Shown here: positions 47,188 through 56,729 of the stretch, piece by piece | Layout of the letters: each line of letters opens with the position of its first letter | Position numbering within the stretch: position 1 is the first letter of the stretch | Source: CAVVZJ01 sp963752755 | GTDB taxonomy: Bacteria > Planctomycetota > Planctomycetia > Isosphaerales > Isosphaeraceae | Length of the DNA stretch: 64,000 nt | Assembly: GCA_963752755.1 (NCBI GenBank) | Contig: CAVVZJ010000011.1 | Location: forward strand, 124,001-188,000 | Reading direction: 5' to 3' | Position numbers and translations under genes: made by a program | The notes under the pieces: model-generated | What the model was told of the DNA's origin: nothing | The model's database searches: none | What the model saw: the letters and a program-made list of their open reading frames with translations, nothing else

Positions 47188-49756
47188 TCACGGAGCCTTG
47201 GCGGCCGGTCCGACCTGTTCCGGATCGGCGCCGGGCTTGGGGGGATCTACCTTGAGGAGGGTGTAGTCGGTCGGATTGTGGCCCAGGGCCGCGGCATCGT
47301 TCTGGAAGGGGAAGTCGCTGGCCCGACTGTCGTTCTCGTGGATCGGGCCGGTCTTCCAGGTCTCCAGGCTGGTCGGACTGCCGGGAATTGGCTCCGAACC
47401 GCCGGGTTGCTGCGTGACCCAGCCACTGCCGGTGATCCGGTAGAGGTTGCCCTGGCCCTCGAAGTGCAGGCTGCCGGGAAAGTCGCCATCCCAACTCAGC
47501 AACGCCGGGGCATCCACGACGGTCTGCGTTGCCTGGACATGCAGATCCAGCCCGGCTTCGCCGAACCCCTTGGCCTTCAGCAGTTCGAGGCCGGCGATCG
47601 TGCAATGATCGAAGATAATCGTCCGAGACTCCTGATCGCCGGATTTGAGGGCCTTCGCGGTCACGACCGAGCCCGTGACCGGCCCGTTCGCGAGAGGATG
47701 AACGATCATGCAGCCTGAGAGAGCCACCTGATAACGGGGGAAAAGGCCGGAGTCGATCGGGGCATCGAAGCCCTCAATCCAGCATTGCTCCAGCTTCGTG
47801 GCACGGCCCCCGGTCTTGATGAGCGTGACGGCCTGGGCGTCGGCGGAGGCGGCGACGAGTGCGCAACGCTTCAGCTCCACCTGGCCGAGCGTGTCGATGA
47901 AGACGCCGGCCTGGCCCGGCTTCGCCACCGCGAACTGGAACCTCAGACCCTCCAGGTAGATCCGGGAGTGAAACGGGGCGTTGAAGAGGTTCACCGCCTT
48001 CTTGAAGCTCACGGCGATCACAGGCTTTGATCCCGGCGCGGCCTGGATTCGCAGGTCACCGGAGAGGAGGATCGGACTTTCGATGTCCAGCTTCAGGGGT
48101 TCCTTGTTCCGCAAGATTACTCGCGGACTTGCCCGCGGTCAGGATAATCGCATCACGGAGGCTTCGCGGAACATGCGTGTCGCCGTTGTCATACTGGATC
48201 AGCAGTTCGCTCTGCGGCTCCGGCTCGGCGGGGGCGTTGACGACGTCGGACTTCGGGGTCTTGTTCTTCGCGATGTTCGCTCGGTCACCCCTGCGTCCGG
48301 TCGTGCCCTTCCCCGCGGTGAGCCAGCCGGCCTGATAGACGAGACCCACACCGATCAAGAAGACGGTCAGCAGTCCAAGGGCGATCCAGAGGCCCGTGCG
48401 GCGTCCGTCGTCGTCGCTGGTCCGGCTGCTGTTGGAGACACTCACAGAAAGTGGCTCGGGAGGGCCCAGGTCGATCCGAAAAGGGTCGCTGGGATCGGTA
48501 CTCGCAACCGTCGCGACTGGTTTCGAAGGAGACGTCGCGCCGACCTTGTCGCCCATCAACGACGACACGTTCAACTCCGGATCGGACGGCGTGAGCACCG
48601 AGACAGGCACCCGGGGCGAAGGCGAAACCGTCGGGAGTGTGCCGTTGGAGACGGTCGCCGCAACCTGCGTGCGGGCCACGGGAGCCACGGGGGGTGTCGG
48701 GTCGTCGGACGGGGTCGGCTTGGGCGTCAGTGACGCAAAGGGTTCCAGAGACCGCGCCACGTCCCGGGGACGGGCGAAGCGGTCCTCGGGCTTCTTGCTC
48801 ATCATCCGGCGCACGATCGCGCTGAGCCCCTCGGGCACGTCGGGCGCCAGCTTCGACAAGCGCTCGGGCTCGGACTGCTGGTGTGCGAAGAGTTTCTCCG
48901 GCAAGCTCGGTGCCGGGAAGGGAACCCGGCCGGCGATCATGTGGTAGAGCGTGCAGCCGAGCGAGTAGATGTCGCTCCGGGTATCGACCTGCCGGGAGTG
49001 CCGGGCCTGCTCGGGCGAGATATAGTCGAACGTGCCGACGGTGGCGCCGTCGCGGGTGACGATGCCTTCCTCATCGTCGCCCGGATCGATCGCCAGGCCG
49101 AGATCGGTCAGCTTGGCGGTACCGTCGCGATCGACGAGGATGTTCATCGGGTTGACGTCGCGATGCAGTAGCCCCTTCTGGTGCAGGTGCTCGAGACCCT
49201 GGGCGACCTGCCGGGCCAGCTCCGCGGCCAGCGCGGAGGGCAAGCGGCCCTGCTCAGCAATCATCTTGCCCACGGTCAGGCCCGGGATGTACTCCATCAC
49301 GAGGAAGCGGACGCCCTGGGAGTCGCCCTCGTCATACACCCGGATGAGGTTCTCATGCTGGAGCTGCGCCCCAACGCGGGCCTCGCGGCGGAAGCGGGCG
49401 AGGGCCCGCGGGTTGTGCATCCGTTCCCGGGAGAGGATCTTCAAGGCGACCGGGCGGCGGAGTTTGGTGTCGCGGGCCAGATAGACGCGGCCCATGCCGC
49501 CCTGCCCGAGCACGTCCTGCAGCTCGTAGCGGTCGATCCGCAAACCCTGGTAGCGGCCGGCGAGCAATTGATGGGCCTGCCAGACGGTCAGGAAGCCGAC
49601 GCCAACGGCCTGCCGGGCCAGTCGGCGGTCCACGGCCTCGGCATCACCGCGCTTCTCCAGCGGCAAGGACTCCCAGCATTTCTCGAGCTTCTTGGCGTCG
49701 AGCAGGCCGCTCTTGACGGCCGACTGCCAGAACATCGACGCCTGAGGCTGGACCAT
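47188..49756 (-). CDS. Membrane Ser/Thr protein kinase with large C-terminal domain, one frame break
   Basis: ATG 49756. Kinase: glycine loop LGQGGMGRVYLARD, Lys in RPVALKILSRE, catalytic HRDVNPMNILVD, and DLG instead of DFG (AKLTDLGLAIDPG). A Pro-rich linker leads to a transmembrane helix (LWIALGLLTVFLIGVGLVY). After a frame change near 48120, the extracytoplasmic part continues (LRNKEPLKLDIESPILLSGD, QVELKRCALVAASADAQ, FDHCTIAGLELLKAKGF), a run of short beta units resembling a right-handed helix. It likely senses something outside the membrane. Confidence 0.88.
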
Positions 49757-50096
49757 TCGATGAGCATCCTGGGAGTTGAATGAGCCGAGATCACGGGTGG
49801 CGAAACACCCGCGCCCATGGCGAGAGGAAGGGGGCCAACTCATTCTAGATCGAATCCAGGGCTACTCCAAGCACAAACGGATCCCTGCCATTATCCGGCC
49901 GCCGTCGTGCCTGGGTCCCCGACGAGCTGAGCACCCGCCCCAATCGTCTGGTCTCGTCGCCTTCAGGCTCGCCGCGGGCTCCGGCATGGTTGTTCCGGAC
50001 CGTTCCGCCCCCGGATCGCCACGTCCTCCAACATTGATTATACGATGCCGGCGCGGCCCTGTGACGGAATGGTCCGACCCGTCCCGTCGGCGAGCC
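49757..50096. other. Intergenic stretch
   Basis: 340 bases with no gene, repeat or promoter that I can support. It lies upstream of the kinase gene on one side and at the 3' end of a membrane protein gene on the other. Confidence 0.5.
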
Positions 50097-51155
50097 TCAC
50101 TGACCGGCCGAGAGCGAGCCGCCGGGGCTGCCCCGGATCGCCACGCCCTCGGGCAAGGGGCGGGCGGAGACGAGGAAGCCCTGCTGATGCAGCCACTCCC
50201 GGAGCTGGCCGTAGAGAGCGAATCCGTCGGGATAAACCCAGAGGGTGATGGCGTCGCTTGCCGGGTTCAGGCGGTTGACGGCGCGGTGGAAGTCGGAACC
50301 GGGCTGGAACGCCTGAGCAAGTGTCTCACCTCGAAGGTCGGACCGCGGCACGATCTCCCAACCAGTCAGGCTGTAGCTGGCGCGAACCGAGCTGCTGATC
50401 AGGGACTCGCCGAAGTCGAGACCGTCGGGGCTCATTTCGTACTGGATCGAGAAGGAGCCGACCGGCCCGACCGTGCCACCGATCGGCCGGATACGCTCGG
50501 TCAGTCGGAGCTGTACCTTGGCGTCGGTCCGGACACGGTCGAGCAGGCCCTCCAGGTCGATGAAGGCGACCCGGCCGCGACGAACTTCGAAGTGGAACTC
50601 ATCGCCATTGGGCGGCCGGGCGACAGGGGTCTTCTCCACCAGCGGCTTGCCCCGAGGCTTCGGCGACTGGGCCAGTGCGGCCAGCTCGCCCTGAAGCCGG
50701 TCGCGCTCGACGCGAAGGGCCTCGCCCCGGGCCCGGGCCCGGTTGATCCGGAAACTCGGGTCCCGAAGTCGCGAGCCAAGGGTCCGCGACGACCGGATCA
50801 GTCGGGCGACCTCCTGCTGGGCGATCCTGAGCCTGTCGGCCACCTGGGCGGCCCGGTCGTCGGCGCGGGCGCGGTCGCGGCTGGCGGCGTCGTGTTCGTC
50901 CTGCGCACGGGCGATCGCCGCAGGGTCGGGCTTGGGGGCGGGACGGGGCACGGGTGGCGGCGTCGACGCAGGCGCAGGCTCGGGTGCGGGCTCCGGCTCG
51001 ACCGCGACAACGGCCGGCGTGGGCTTCGGACCTGGTCGCTTGAGGCCGAAGCCGGCGATCGCCCCGAGCATCGCGGCCACGGCCAGCGGTCCAGCGAGGG
51101 TGCGGGCGTAGGCGGCGAGGCCATTGGAGACGAGAGGGGTGGTTCCCTGGCTCAT
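50097..51155 (-). CDS. Hypothetical membrane-anchored coiled-coil protein
   Basis: 352 aa. A membrane anchor near the N-terminus (AGPLAVAAMLGAIAGFGL), a Pro-rich stretch (PEPAPEPAPASTPPPVPRP), then a long charged coiled coil (AQDEHDAASRDRARADDRAA, LRVERDRLQGELAALAQSPK) and a C-terminal alpha/beta domain ending QLREWLHQQGFLVSARPLP. It resembles the upstream partner, which has the same order of parts. ATGA at 51152-51155 couples the two genes. Confidence 0.65.
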   Translation of the reverse strand: MSQGTTPLVSNGLAAYARTLAGPLAVAAMLGAIAGFGLKRPGPKPTPAVVAVEPEPAPEPAPASTPPPVPRPAPKPDPAAIARAQDEHDAASRDRARADDRAAQVADRLRIAQQEVARLIRSSRTLGSRLRDPSFRINRARARGEALRVERDRLQGELAALAQSPKPRGKPLVEKTPVARPPNGDEFHFEVRRGRVAFIDLEGLLDRVRTDAKVQLRLTERIRPIGGTVGPVGSFSIQYEMSPDGLDFGESLISSSVRASYSLTGWEIVPRSDLRGETLAQAFQPGSDFHRAVNRLNPASDAITLWVYPDGFALYGQLREWLHQQGFLVSARPLPEGVAIRGSPGGSLSAGQ

Positions 51156-53542
51156 CGCAAGCTCCCCGTGAACGACTCCAGGCCGCCCGACTCGGCTACC
51201 CGCAGGGTGGCGGGCCAGTCGAGGCCCGCGAAGGTCGTCTGACGTCGGGCAACCCAGAAGGTCTGCTGGCCGCCGGGCTGGACCAGGAAGTTCAGCCAGG
51301 GCCGAGGGGCGTCGGGACGGCTGGCGTCCGGGTCGGCTCGTACAATCGCCTGAAGGCGGCGGACGAGCAGGTCCGAGCTTTCCAGCGCCTGCCGGCTCAG
51401 GCGATAGCCGCCCGGCTGAATCGTCACGCCCTCGGGCCGGCAGTCGATGACCAGGCTCAGGCGCTTCGCCTCCGGCTGTCCACCCTGGCCGACGGTGTGG
51501 GGAAGACTGCCCAGACCGAGCATCCCCGACTCGGGCGGCGACACGCCCGACATCGTCGACGAGGGCAAGCCCAGGCCGAACCCGAGTCCAGCCGCCGGAT
51601 TGCTCCCCGAGCCCCCAAGGCTCGGCGCCCCCGGACCCCCACCCGGCCGGCCGGGCGTCCGGGAGACCTCCGGCGTCGGACTACCGCCTGATGCCCTGCC
51701 GTGTGCGGCGAGCGACCCCGTGCCTTCCTGACCCGCGCGATTCCCGGCGGGCTGGTCCGCAGGCAGAGGCAACTCGGGGAGTCCGGGCGATTCGCCAGCA
51801 CCGGCCGTTGATCGCGACCGGTCAGCGCCGGGTCCGCCCTGCGTGAGCCGACCCGCCTGCTCACCATCGGAAACCCGGCCCGTTCCGGTCTCCGACAACG
51901 ACCCGGGCCGATCCGGGTTCCCGGGACTGGACGACGCGTCGAATGGCGAATCGTGCCCCTCCGAGTCGCCGGGTCGGCTCCGATCCCCCTCGGCTTCCTC
52001 ACCCACGACCCGGGCCGGTGGCATTCCGACGAGTTCCCCAGGCTTTCCCGAAGCCCCGGCCAGGTCCCCTGAACGTCCGTAACCGGGAGAACTCAGGCCC
52101 TGTCCATCGCCGGGGAGTCCGAGCCCCCGCTCCTGGCCGGGGCGTCCCAGTCCGCGGCCGGCACCGGGCCATCCGAGTCCGCCTTGGCCGGAACGCTGGG
52201 GAAGTCTAGATGGCCCGCCGGTCCGGCCGAGGCCCGCGATCGACGGCGAGCCGGCCCCGATCCGTCCGGGAAGGGAGCCGGAGCCGGAGCCGGTCCCCGC
52301 ACCGGGGCGCCTCGGGTCTGGCTCGTAGGGGATGGGGGGACCGGAGAGGTCGATGCCGTCGATGTTAACGCCCCGGCCCTGACCCTCGTCGGCGAGAAGG
52401 CGGCCGGGCTCATCGCCTTCGAGGTCGCTGAAGGAGAGGCCGCGACCGGGAGCGCGGGAAGGCGGCGGCGGGGGCGGCTCGGAGGCGTGCCAGACGTAGG
52501 GGCCGTCGCCGCCGCCGACTCCGGGCTGGCCAGCGGTCCCGGGTCGGCCGGTGGTTCCGGGTTGGCTGTCGGCCAGCGCGGGCTGATGGTCGGGCCAGAG
52601 GGGGACGGTCGGACGGGGCGGGGCGCCGGGCCATTCGGTGGGGTCGTCGAGGTCGGGGAAATCCAGCGTGACATCCTGTCCGACCAGTTCGTAACCGAAG
52701 GCGATGCCCAGGCGTTCGAGCCGGCTGCGGGCCTCGTAGTAGGGCCGGATCCCGTCGGGACGGATGATGAAGAGGATGTAGGGTACGACCGTCCCGCCGT
52801 CGGGCGAGACGTCGCGCTTCGCCTTGCCGAACTCGCGGCTGACTGCGGCCACGAGGGAGTTGGAACGCGGGCTGAAGCCGTCGCCAGCGATCTCCAGGAT
52901 GCTGAAGGTCGGTCCGTTCGGCTGGATCTTGACCAGTCCGTTGCGGCACTCCAGGGCGATCGGGCGACGCCACGTGCCGTGCTCGCCGCGGTAGGGAAGG
53001 ACGGCGAAGGCGTCGCGGGCGCGGGACCGGGCCTGGACCAGATCGGCCTTCTCCTGGTCGCGACGGTGGGCCAGGACGTCGCGGAGACGCGCCAGGGAGT
53101 CGGCCTCGGTTTCGAGGCGGCTGGCCTCGGCCTCGAGCCGGTCGGCCTGGTCACGGACCAACCGCTCGCGCTGCCGCCAGCGGCGAATCTCGGCTTCCGC
53201 CCGGAGCCGGGCAGCCTCCAGCACGACCACCTTCGCGTCGGACCGGGCGGCCTCCAGTCGCTGCTCGTCGGCCTGGGCCGCATAGGCCGCCACGATCGGC
53301 TTCGTCGGGTCTTCCGGCGGCTCGGGCTCCGGAGGGGGCGGAGGGGCCGGGGTGGGTAGGGGCTTCGGCGGCTGGCGCTTCGGTGGCGTCAGGACGACGG
53401 CCGACGCCCGCTCGCGGACCGCGTCGGTCTGCCGCTGGTGCGCGGCGATGATCAGCGCCAGCGAACCACCCAGGCAGCCCAGGACCAGCAGCACCGGGAT
53501 CAGCTCGGCCCCAATCCGGACCGCCGTCTCGGAACGCTTCAT
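51152..53542 (-). CDS. Large membrane-anchored coiled-coil protein
   Basis: 796 aa. ATG 53542 has GGAGG about eight bases upstream; codons further upstream are not coding. One transmembrane helix (GAELIPVLLVLGCLGGSLAL), a Pro-rich hinge, a coiled coil (ADRLEAEASRLETEADSLAR), an alpha/beta domain (RSRLERLGIAFGYELVGQDV), then a long Gly/Pro/Ser-rich stretch, and a last copy of the same domain (VIDCRPEGVTIQPGGYRLSR). I do not recognise a function. It is paired with the shorter relative downstream. Confidence 0.65.
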   Translation of the reverse strand: MKRSETAVRIGAELIPVLLVLGCLGGSLALIIAAHQRQTDAVRERASAVVLTPPKRQPPKPLPTPAPPPPPEPEPPEDPTKPIVAAYAAQADEQRLEAARSDAKVVVLEAARLRAEAEIRRWRQRERLVRDQADRLEAEASRLETEADSLARLRDVLAHRRDQEKADLVQARSRARDAFAVLPYRGEHGTWRRPIALECRNGLVKIQPNGPTFSILEIAGDGFSPRSNSLVAAVSREFGKAKRDVSPDGGTVVPYILFIIRPDGIRPYYEARSRLERLGIAFGYELVGQDVTLDFPDLDDPTEWPGAPPRPTVPLWPDHQPALADSQPGTTGRPGTAGQPGVGGGDGPYVWHASEPPPPPPSRAPGRGLSFSDLEGDEPGRLLADEGQGRGVNIDGIDLSGPPIPYEPDPRRPGAGTGSGSGSLPGRIGAGSPSIAGLGRTGGPSRLPQRSGQGGLGWPGAGRGLGRPGQERGLGLPGDGQGLSSPGYGRSGDLAGASGKPGELVGMPPARVVGEEAEGDRSRPGDSEGHDSPFDASSSPGNPDRPGSLSETGTGRVSDGEQAGRLTQGGPGADRSRSTAGAGESPGLPELPLPADQPAGNRAGQEGTGSLAAHGRASGGSPTPEVSRTPGRPGGGPGAPSLGGSGSNPAAGLGFGLGLPSSTMSGVSPPESGMLGLGSLPHTVGQGGQPEAKRLSLVIDCRPEGVTIQPGGYRLSRQALESSDLLVRRLQAIVRADPDASRPDAPRPWLNFLVQPGGQQTFWVARRQTTFAGLDWPATLRVAESGGLESFTGSLR

Positions 53543-53679
53543 CCTCGAGGCCTCCCTGCCCTGCTCCATCCTCCGGAACGACCGACCGTCGGTCGCGTCG
53601 TCCCCGACAGCGCCATTATCGGTCGCCCCGGGCGGGGCCTTGAAGGAGGTACGAGGCGGAGTCAAGATAGGCAGACTGG

Positions 53680-53959
53680 CGAAGAATCAAGCAGTGCTGG
53701 GACGCGTTGTGGACGCGCCCGGGACGGGTTGTGGACGCCGCCGGGACGCCAGAGGGACGCGCCGGTTAGTCCGTGGAGGCGATCCGCAAATTCTTTCTCC
53801 GGCAAGAGTTAATAGGGTCTGCCATTCCATTTTGAAGTTCGTTCGGCGCCAGGACGCGCGGCGTGCGTCTTCAGCGACCGGCGAACACAAACCCGGCTGG
53901 CGCGGTGGCGAAGCTCTTCCGTAACAGGGAGATTCACGGAATCCGGATTGCCAAGGAGC
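53680..53959 (-). repeat. Dispersed element R4, promoter part missing
   Basis: On the minus strand, GCTCCTTGGCAATCCGG leads to the core GCCGAACGAACTTCAAAAT (53829-53847), then six exact 11-base units at 53695-53760, and a short tail ending at 53680. The gap between core and array is 68 bases. Hairpin GACGC / GCGTC is present (53853-53869). Unlike the other four, no TGCTATAAT precedes it. It fills the gap between two minus-strand genes. Confidence 0.82.
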
Positions 53960-54017
53960 GTACCGCGACCGGGGAATCTATGGCATCGCGGCGGGCCAGG
54001 GGAACAGAAAGGGAAAA

Positions 54018-54917
54018 TCAGGCACCGTCGGGGTGATGGGCACCGGCCTGCTCGGCGGCGTGGACGGGGCCTTCGGAGGCGTCGGAGTCACCGGAGGGAG
54101 GCGACTCGGGACCGCGGTGGGGTTCCCGGCGACGGGGTTTGTAGAGGAGGCTGAGAACGACGATCAAGGCCATGCCTGACCAGAAGAACCAGTCGGCCAT
54201 CTCCCAGGGGACGCGGTGCATCCAATCGGGGAGGGAACGGGCCCAGCGCTCGGGTCCGAGGCCCTGCTCCCTGTTGCCATGGATCGCTTGTTCCAGGCCA
54301 CCGCCGCAGAGCTTCAGGCCGATCCAGCCGACGAGGACGTAGGCGCCGCCGGCCAGCCCCTTGTAGCGGTTCAGCAGGGTGAGGAAGATGCCCGCGACCA
54401 GGCGCATCATGATGATGCCCAGGACGCCGCCGATGTAGATGGTGCCCATCGCGACGTAGTGGTTGGCCTGAAGCTTCTCCGGGAGTCCTTGAACCATCGC
54501 GACGGCGGCGAGGATCGAGTCGATCGAGAAGGCGACGTCGGCCAGTTCGACGTTGACGACCGTTGCCCAGAAGCCGGAGCCGAGCCGGGTGGGACGCTCG
54601 CCTTCGGCCGATTCGTCGTGGTGCTCCTCGCCGGAGACAAAGTGCTTGATGGCCAGATAGAGCAGGTAAAGGCCGCCGAGCAGCTTCAGTTGCCAGAACC
54701 GGATGAGCTGGCCGGCGATCACAACCGCAATCGCCCGGAACACGAATGCCCCCCAGATCCCGTAGCGCAGGGCCCGCTTCTGCTGGTGCTTGGGAAGGTG
54801 GCGGACCATCACGGCCAGCACGAGGGCATTATCGGCGCTGAGCAGACCCTCCAGCACCACAAGCGTGGCGATTGCCACGAGGATCGTCGGCAGATCGGCC
54901 AGGGTGAGACCCCACAT
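54018..54917 (-). CDS. TerC-family membrane protein
   Basis: 299 aa from ATG 54917 (GGAGG ten bases upstream); an earlier ATG at 55010 is possible. It carries the family motif GLLSADNALVLAVMVRHLPK with the conserved Asp-Asn, and a second acidic motif NVELADVAFSIDSILAAVAM. Further helices are GIWGAFVFRAIAVVIAGQLI, LVGWIGLKLCGGGLEQ and WFFWSGMALIVVLSLL. TerC proteins are linked to metal efflux and tellurite resistance. The C-terminal tail (PRRREPHRGPESPPSGD) is low-complexity. Confidence 0.88.
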   Translation of the reverse strand: MWGLTLADLPTILVAIATLVVLEGLLSADNALVLAVMVRHLPKHQQKRALRYGIWGAFVFRAIAVVIAGQLIRFWQLKLLGGLYLLYLAIKHFVSGEEHHDESAEGERPTRLGSGFWATVVNVELADVAFSIDSILAAVAMVQGLPEKLQANHYVAMGTIYIGGVLGIIMMRLVAGIFLTLLNRYKGLAGGAYVLVGWIGLKLCGGGLEQAIHGNREQGLGPERWARSLPDWMHRVPWEMADWFFWSGMALIVVLSLLYKPRRREPHRGPESPPSGDSDASEGPVHAAEQAGAHHPDGA

Positions 54918-55109
54918 GCCGGGGATTCCTCCGTTGAGGTCGAGAAGCCCGAGGACGCCCGCCGCGCCCGGTCTGGGAGTCGCGGGGACACCCTCCCCAT
55001 CATTGGGCATGACGCGAGCTTCGGTCAATGGGAAGCCGCCGGCGCTCCTCGACCAGAATCCGGCCCAGCCGGGCTTCCTCCGCGTCGGCCGGACTCTACA
55101 ATAGGTCTT

Positions 55110-56546
55110 ATGAAACCGCGCCCCCGACGCCCGACTCGACCGGCTTCCCCCTCCCGCCGCGGCGGCCCGGCCCCGCGACGCCCCGCGTCCACGATGCCGA
55201 ATCCCGGTGAATTCGACTCCGAGGCCGCGGCCGGGGCGTTGCCCCAGGTCGTCCCGGCGGGGCGACTGGCGGAGGCGACGGTGGAGGTGGCCTCGCGGGC
55301 CTTGAGAGCTGTGAGGGACGAGGGCCAGCGGCTCGGCCGGATTCTGGTCGAGGAGCGCCGGCGGCTTCGCGACCTGGGGCCGGGCGACCATCGGTTTGTG
55401 GGCGGGGCGGTCCACGCGCTGTTTCGCTGGCTCGGCTGGGTGGAACCGGCCGCGCCGGGGCGAATCGAGGAAGGGCTCTTGCTGGCGAGTCTGCTCGACC
55501 TGCCAGCCGTTCACCCGGTCTGCCGCGTCTGGGCACGGCCGGTGGGGATCGAGCCGTCGAGCTTGCTCGCGCTGGGCAGCGCGCCGAGCTGGACGGCGAA
55601 GACCGAGGGGTTCAAGCGGCTGGTGGGCGGTCGGCCGGTGACGGTGGACCCCTGGCGGCTCTTTCCCGCCTGGTTCCGCGAGGTCGTGCCATTGCCGCCT
55701 GGTGATGGGCCGCCCAAGGCGCGGCTCGTCGAGCTGATCCGGTCGATCCAGACTCCGCCCCCGCTCTGGGTCCGCGCCACGGGAGCCGAGCCCGAGCGGA
55801 CCTGGAAGGAGCTTCGCGAGCTGGGGCTCAAGCCGTGGGTCCACCGGCGGTTGGGCCACGCCGCGAAGCTGGACGCGGATGTGGATGTCACCCACCTGCC
55901 GCCTTTCGAGCGGGGGGAGCTGGAGATCCAGGACCTGGCATCGCAGGCGGTCGGCCTGGCGTGCGATCCGGAGCCGGGCGAGCGCTGGTGGGACCTCTTC
56001 GCCGGCACGGGAGGGACGGCCTTGCAACTGGCCGCGATGCTGGGCGGCAAAGGGGCTGTGATCGGGAGCGACACCCGCGCCGCGTTGCTCAAGCCGCTGA
56101 CCTTGCGGGCACGGCGGAGCCCGTTCCGGAACCTCGCCGTGAAGCCCTGGGACGGCAAGCACGTCGCCGGCAAGGCCGGGAGCTTCGCGGGGGTCCTGGT
56201 CGATCCGCCCAGCACCGGCCTCGGGCTCTGGCGACGTCACCCCGACGCCCGCTGGACGACGGGGGTCGAGGCCATCGCCGAGCACGCCGCCACCCAGGCG
56301 GCGACCTTGCGCGTCGGGTCGGCGGGGGTCCGAGCGGGCGGGGTGCTGGTTTATGCGGTGCCGACATTCCCCCTGGCCGAGACGACCGAGGTGGTTCGCG
56401 GCTTCCTCGACGAGCACCCCGAGTTTCAGCTCGACCCGTTCCCCCATCCCCTGACCGGTGCCGAGACCGACGGCATGCTGCGGCTCTGGCCCCACGAGGC
56501 GGACATGGACGGGATGTTCCTGGCGCGGATGATCCGCAAACCATGA
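55110..56546 (+). CDS. RsmB/NOP2-like SAM-dependent protein lacking both catalytic Cys
   Basis: 478 aa. An NusB-like N-terminal part (AVRDEGQRLGRILVEERRRL) precedes a Rossmann methyltransferase domain (WWDLFAGTGGTALQLAAMLG). Motif IV, normally D-(A/V)-P-C-S, reads VDPPSTGLGLWRRHPDARWT; motif VI, normally Y-x-T-C-S, reads VYAVPTFPLAETTEVVRGFL. Both Cys used by m5C RNA methyltransferases are gone, although RRHPD, a block specific to RsmB, is kept. It may bind RNA or methylate another base. The ATG at 55110 is chosen by the first coding codons. Confidence 0.75.
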   Translation: MKPRPRRPTRPASPSRRGGPAPRRPASTMPNPGEFDSEAAAGALPQVVPAGRLAEATVEVASRALRAVRDEGQRLGRILVEERRRLRDLGPGDHRFVGGAVHALFRWLGWVEPAAPGRIEEGLLLASLLDLPAVHPVCRVWARPVGIEPSSLLALGSAPSWTAKTEGFKRLVGGRPVTVDPWRLFPAWFREVVPLPPGDGPPKARLVELIRSIQTPPPLWVRATGAEPERTWKELRELGLKPWVHRRLGHAAKLDADVDVTHLPPFERGELEIQDLASQAVGLACDPEPGERWWDLFAGTGGTALQLAAMLGGKGAVIGSDTRAALLKPLTLRARRSPFRNLAVKPWDGKHVAGKAGSFAGVLVDPPSTGLGLWRRHPDARWTTGVEAIAEHAATQAATLRVGSAGVRAGGVLVYAVPTFPLAETTEVVRGFLDEHPEFQLDPFPHPLTGAETDGMLRLWPHEADMDGMFLARMIRKP

Positions 56547-56729
56547 GGAAGGCGGACGGGCCTCGGCCCGCCTCCCGCACGTCGAATCGCGAGTGCGCCA
56601 GATGATCCGTGAGGAGGTCTCGGGGTTCCGATGAGTCGGCCCTCCTACCCGTCGTCCGGCGAATCTGTTAGGCTGGCCGGCCAACCAACTTCGACTCGTT
56701 CCGGATCGTTGCCACGCGAGGCCCCGACG

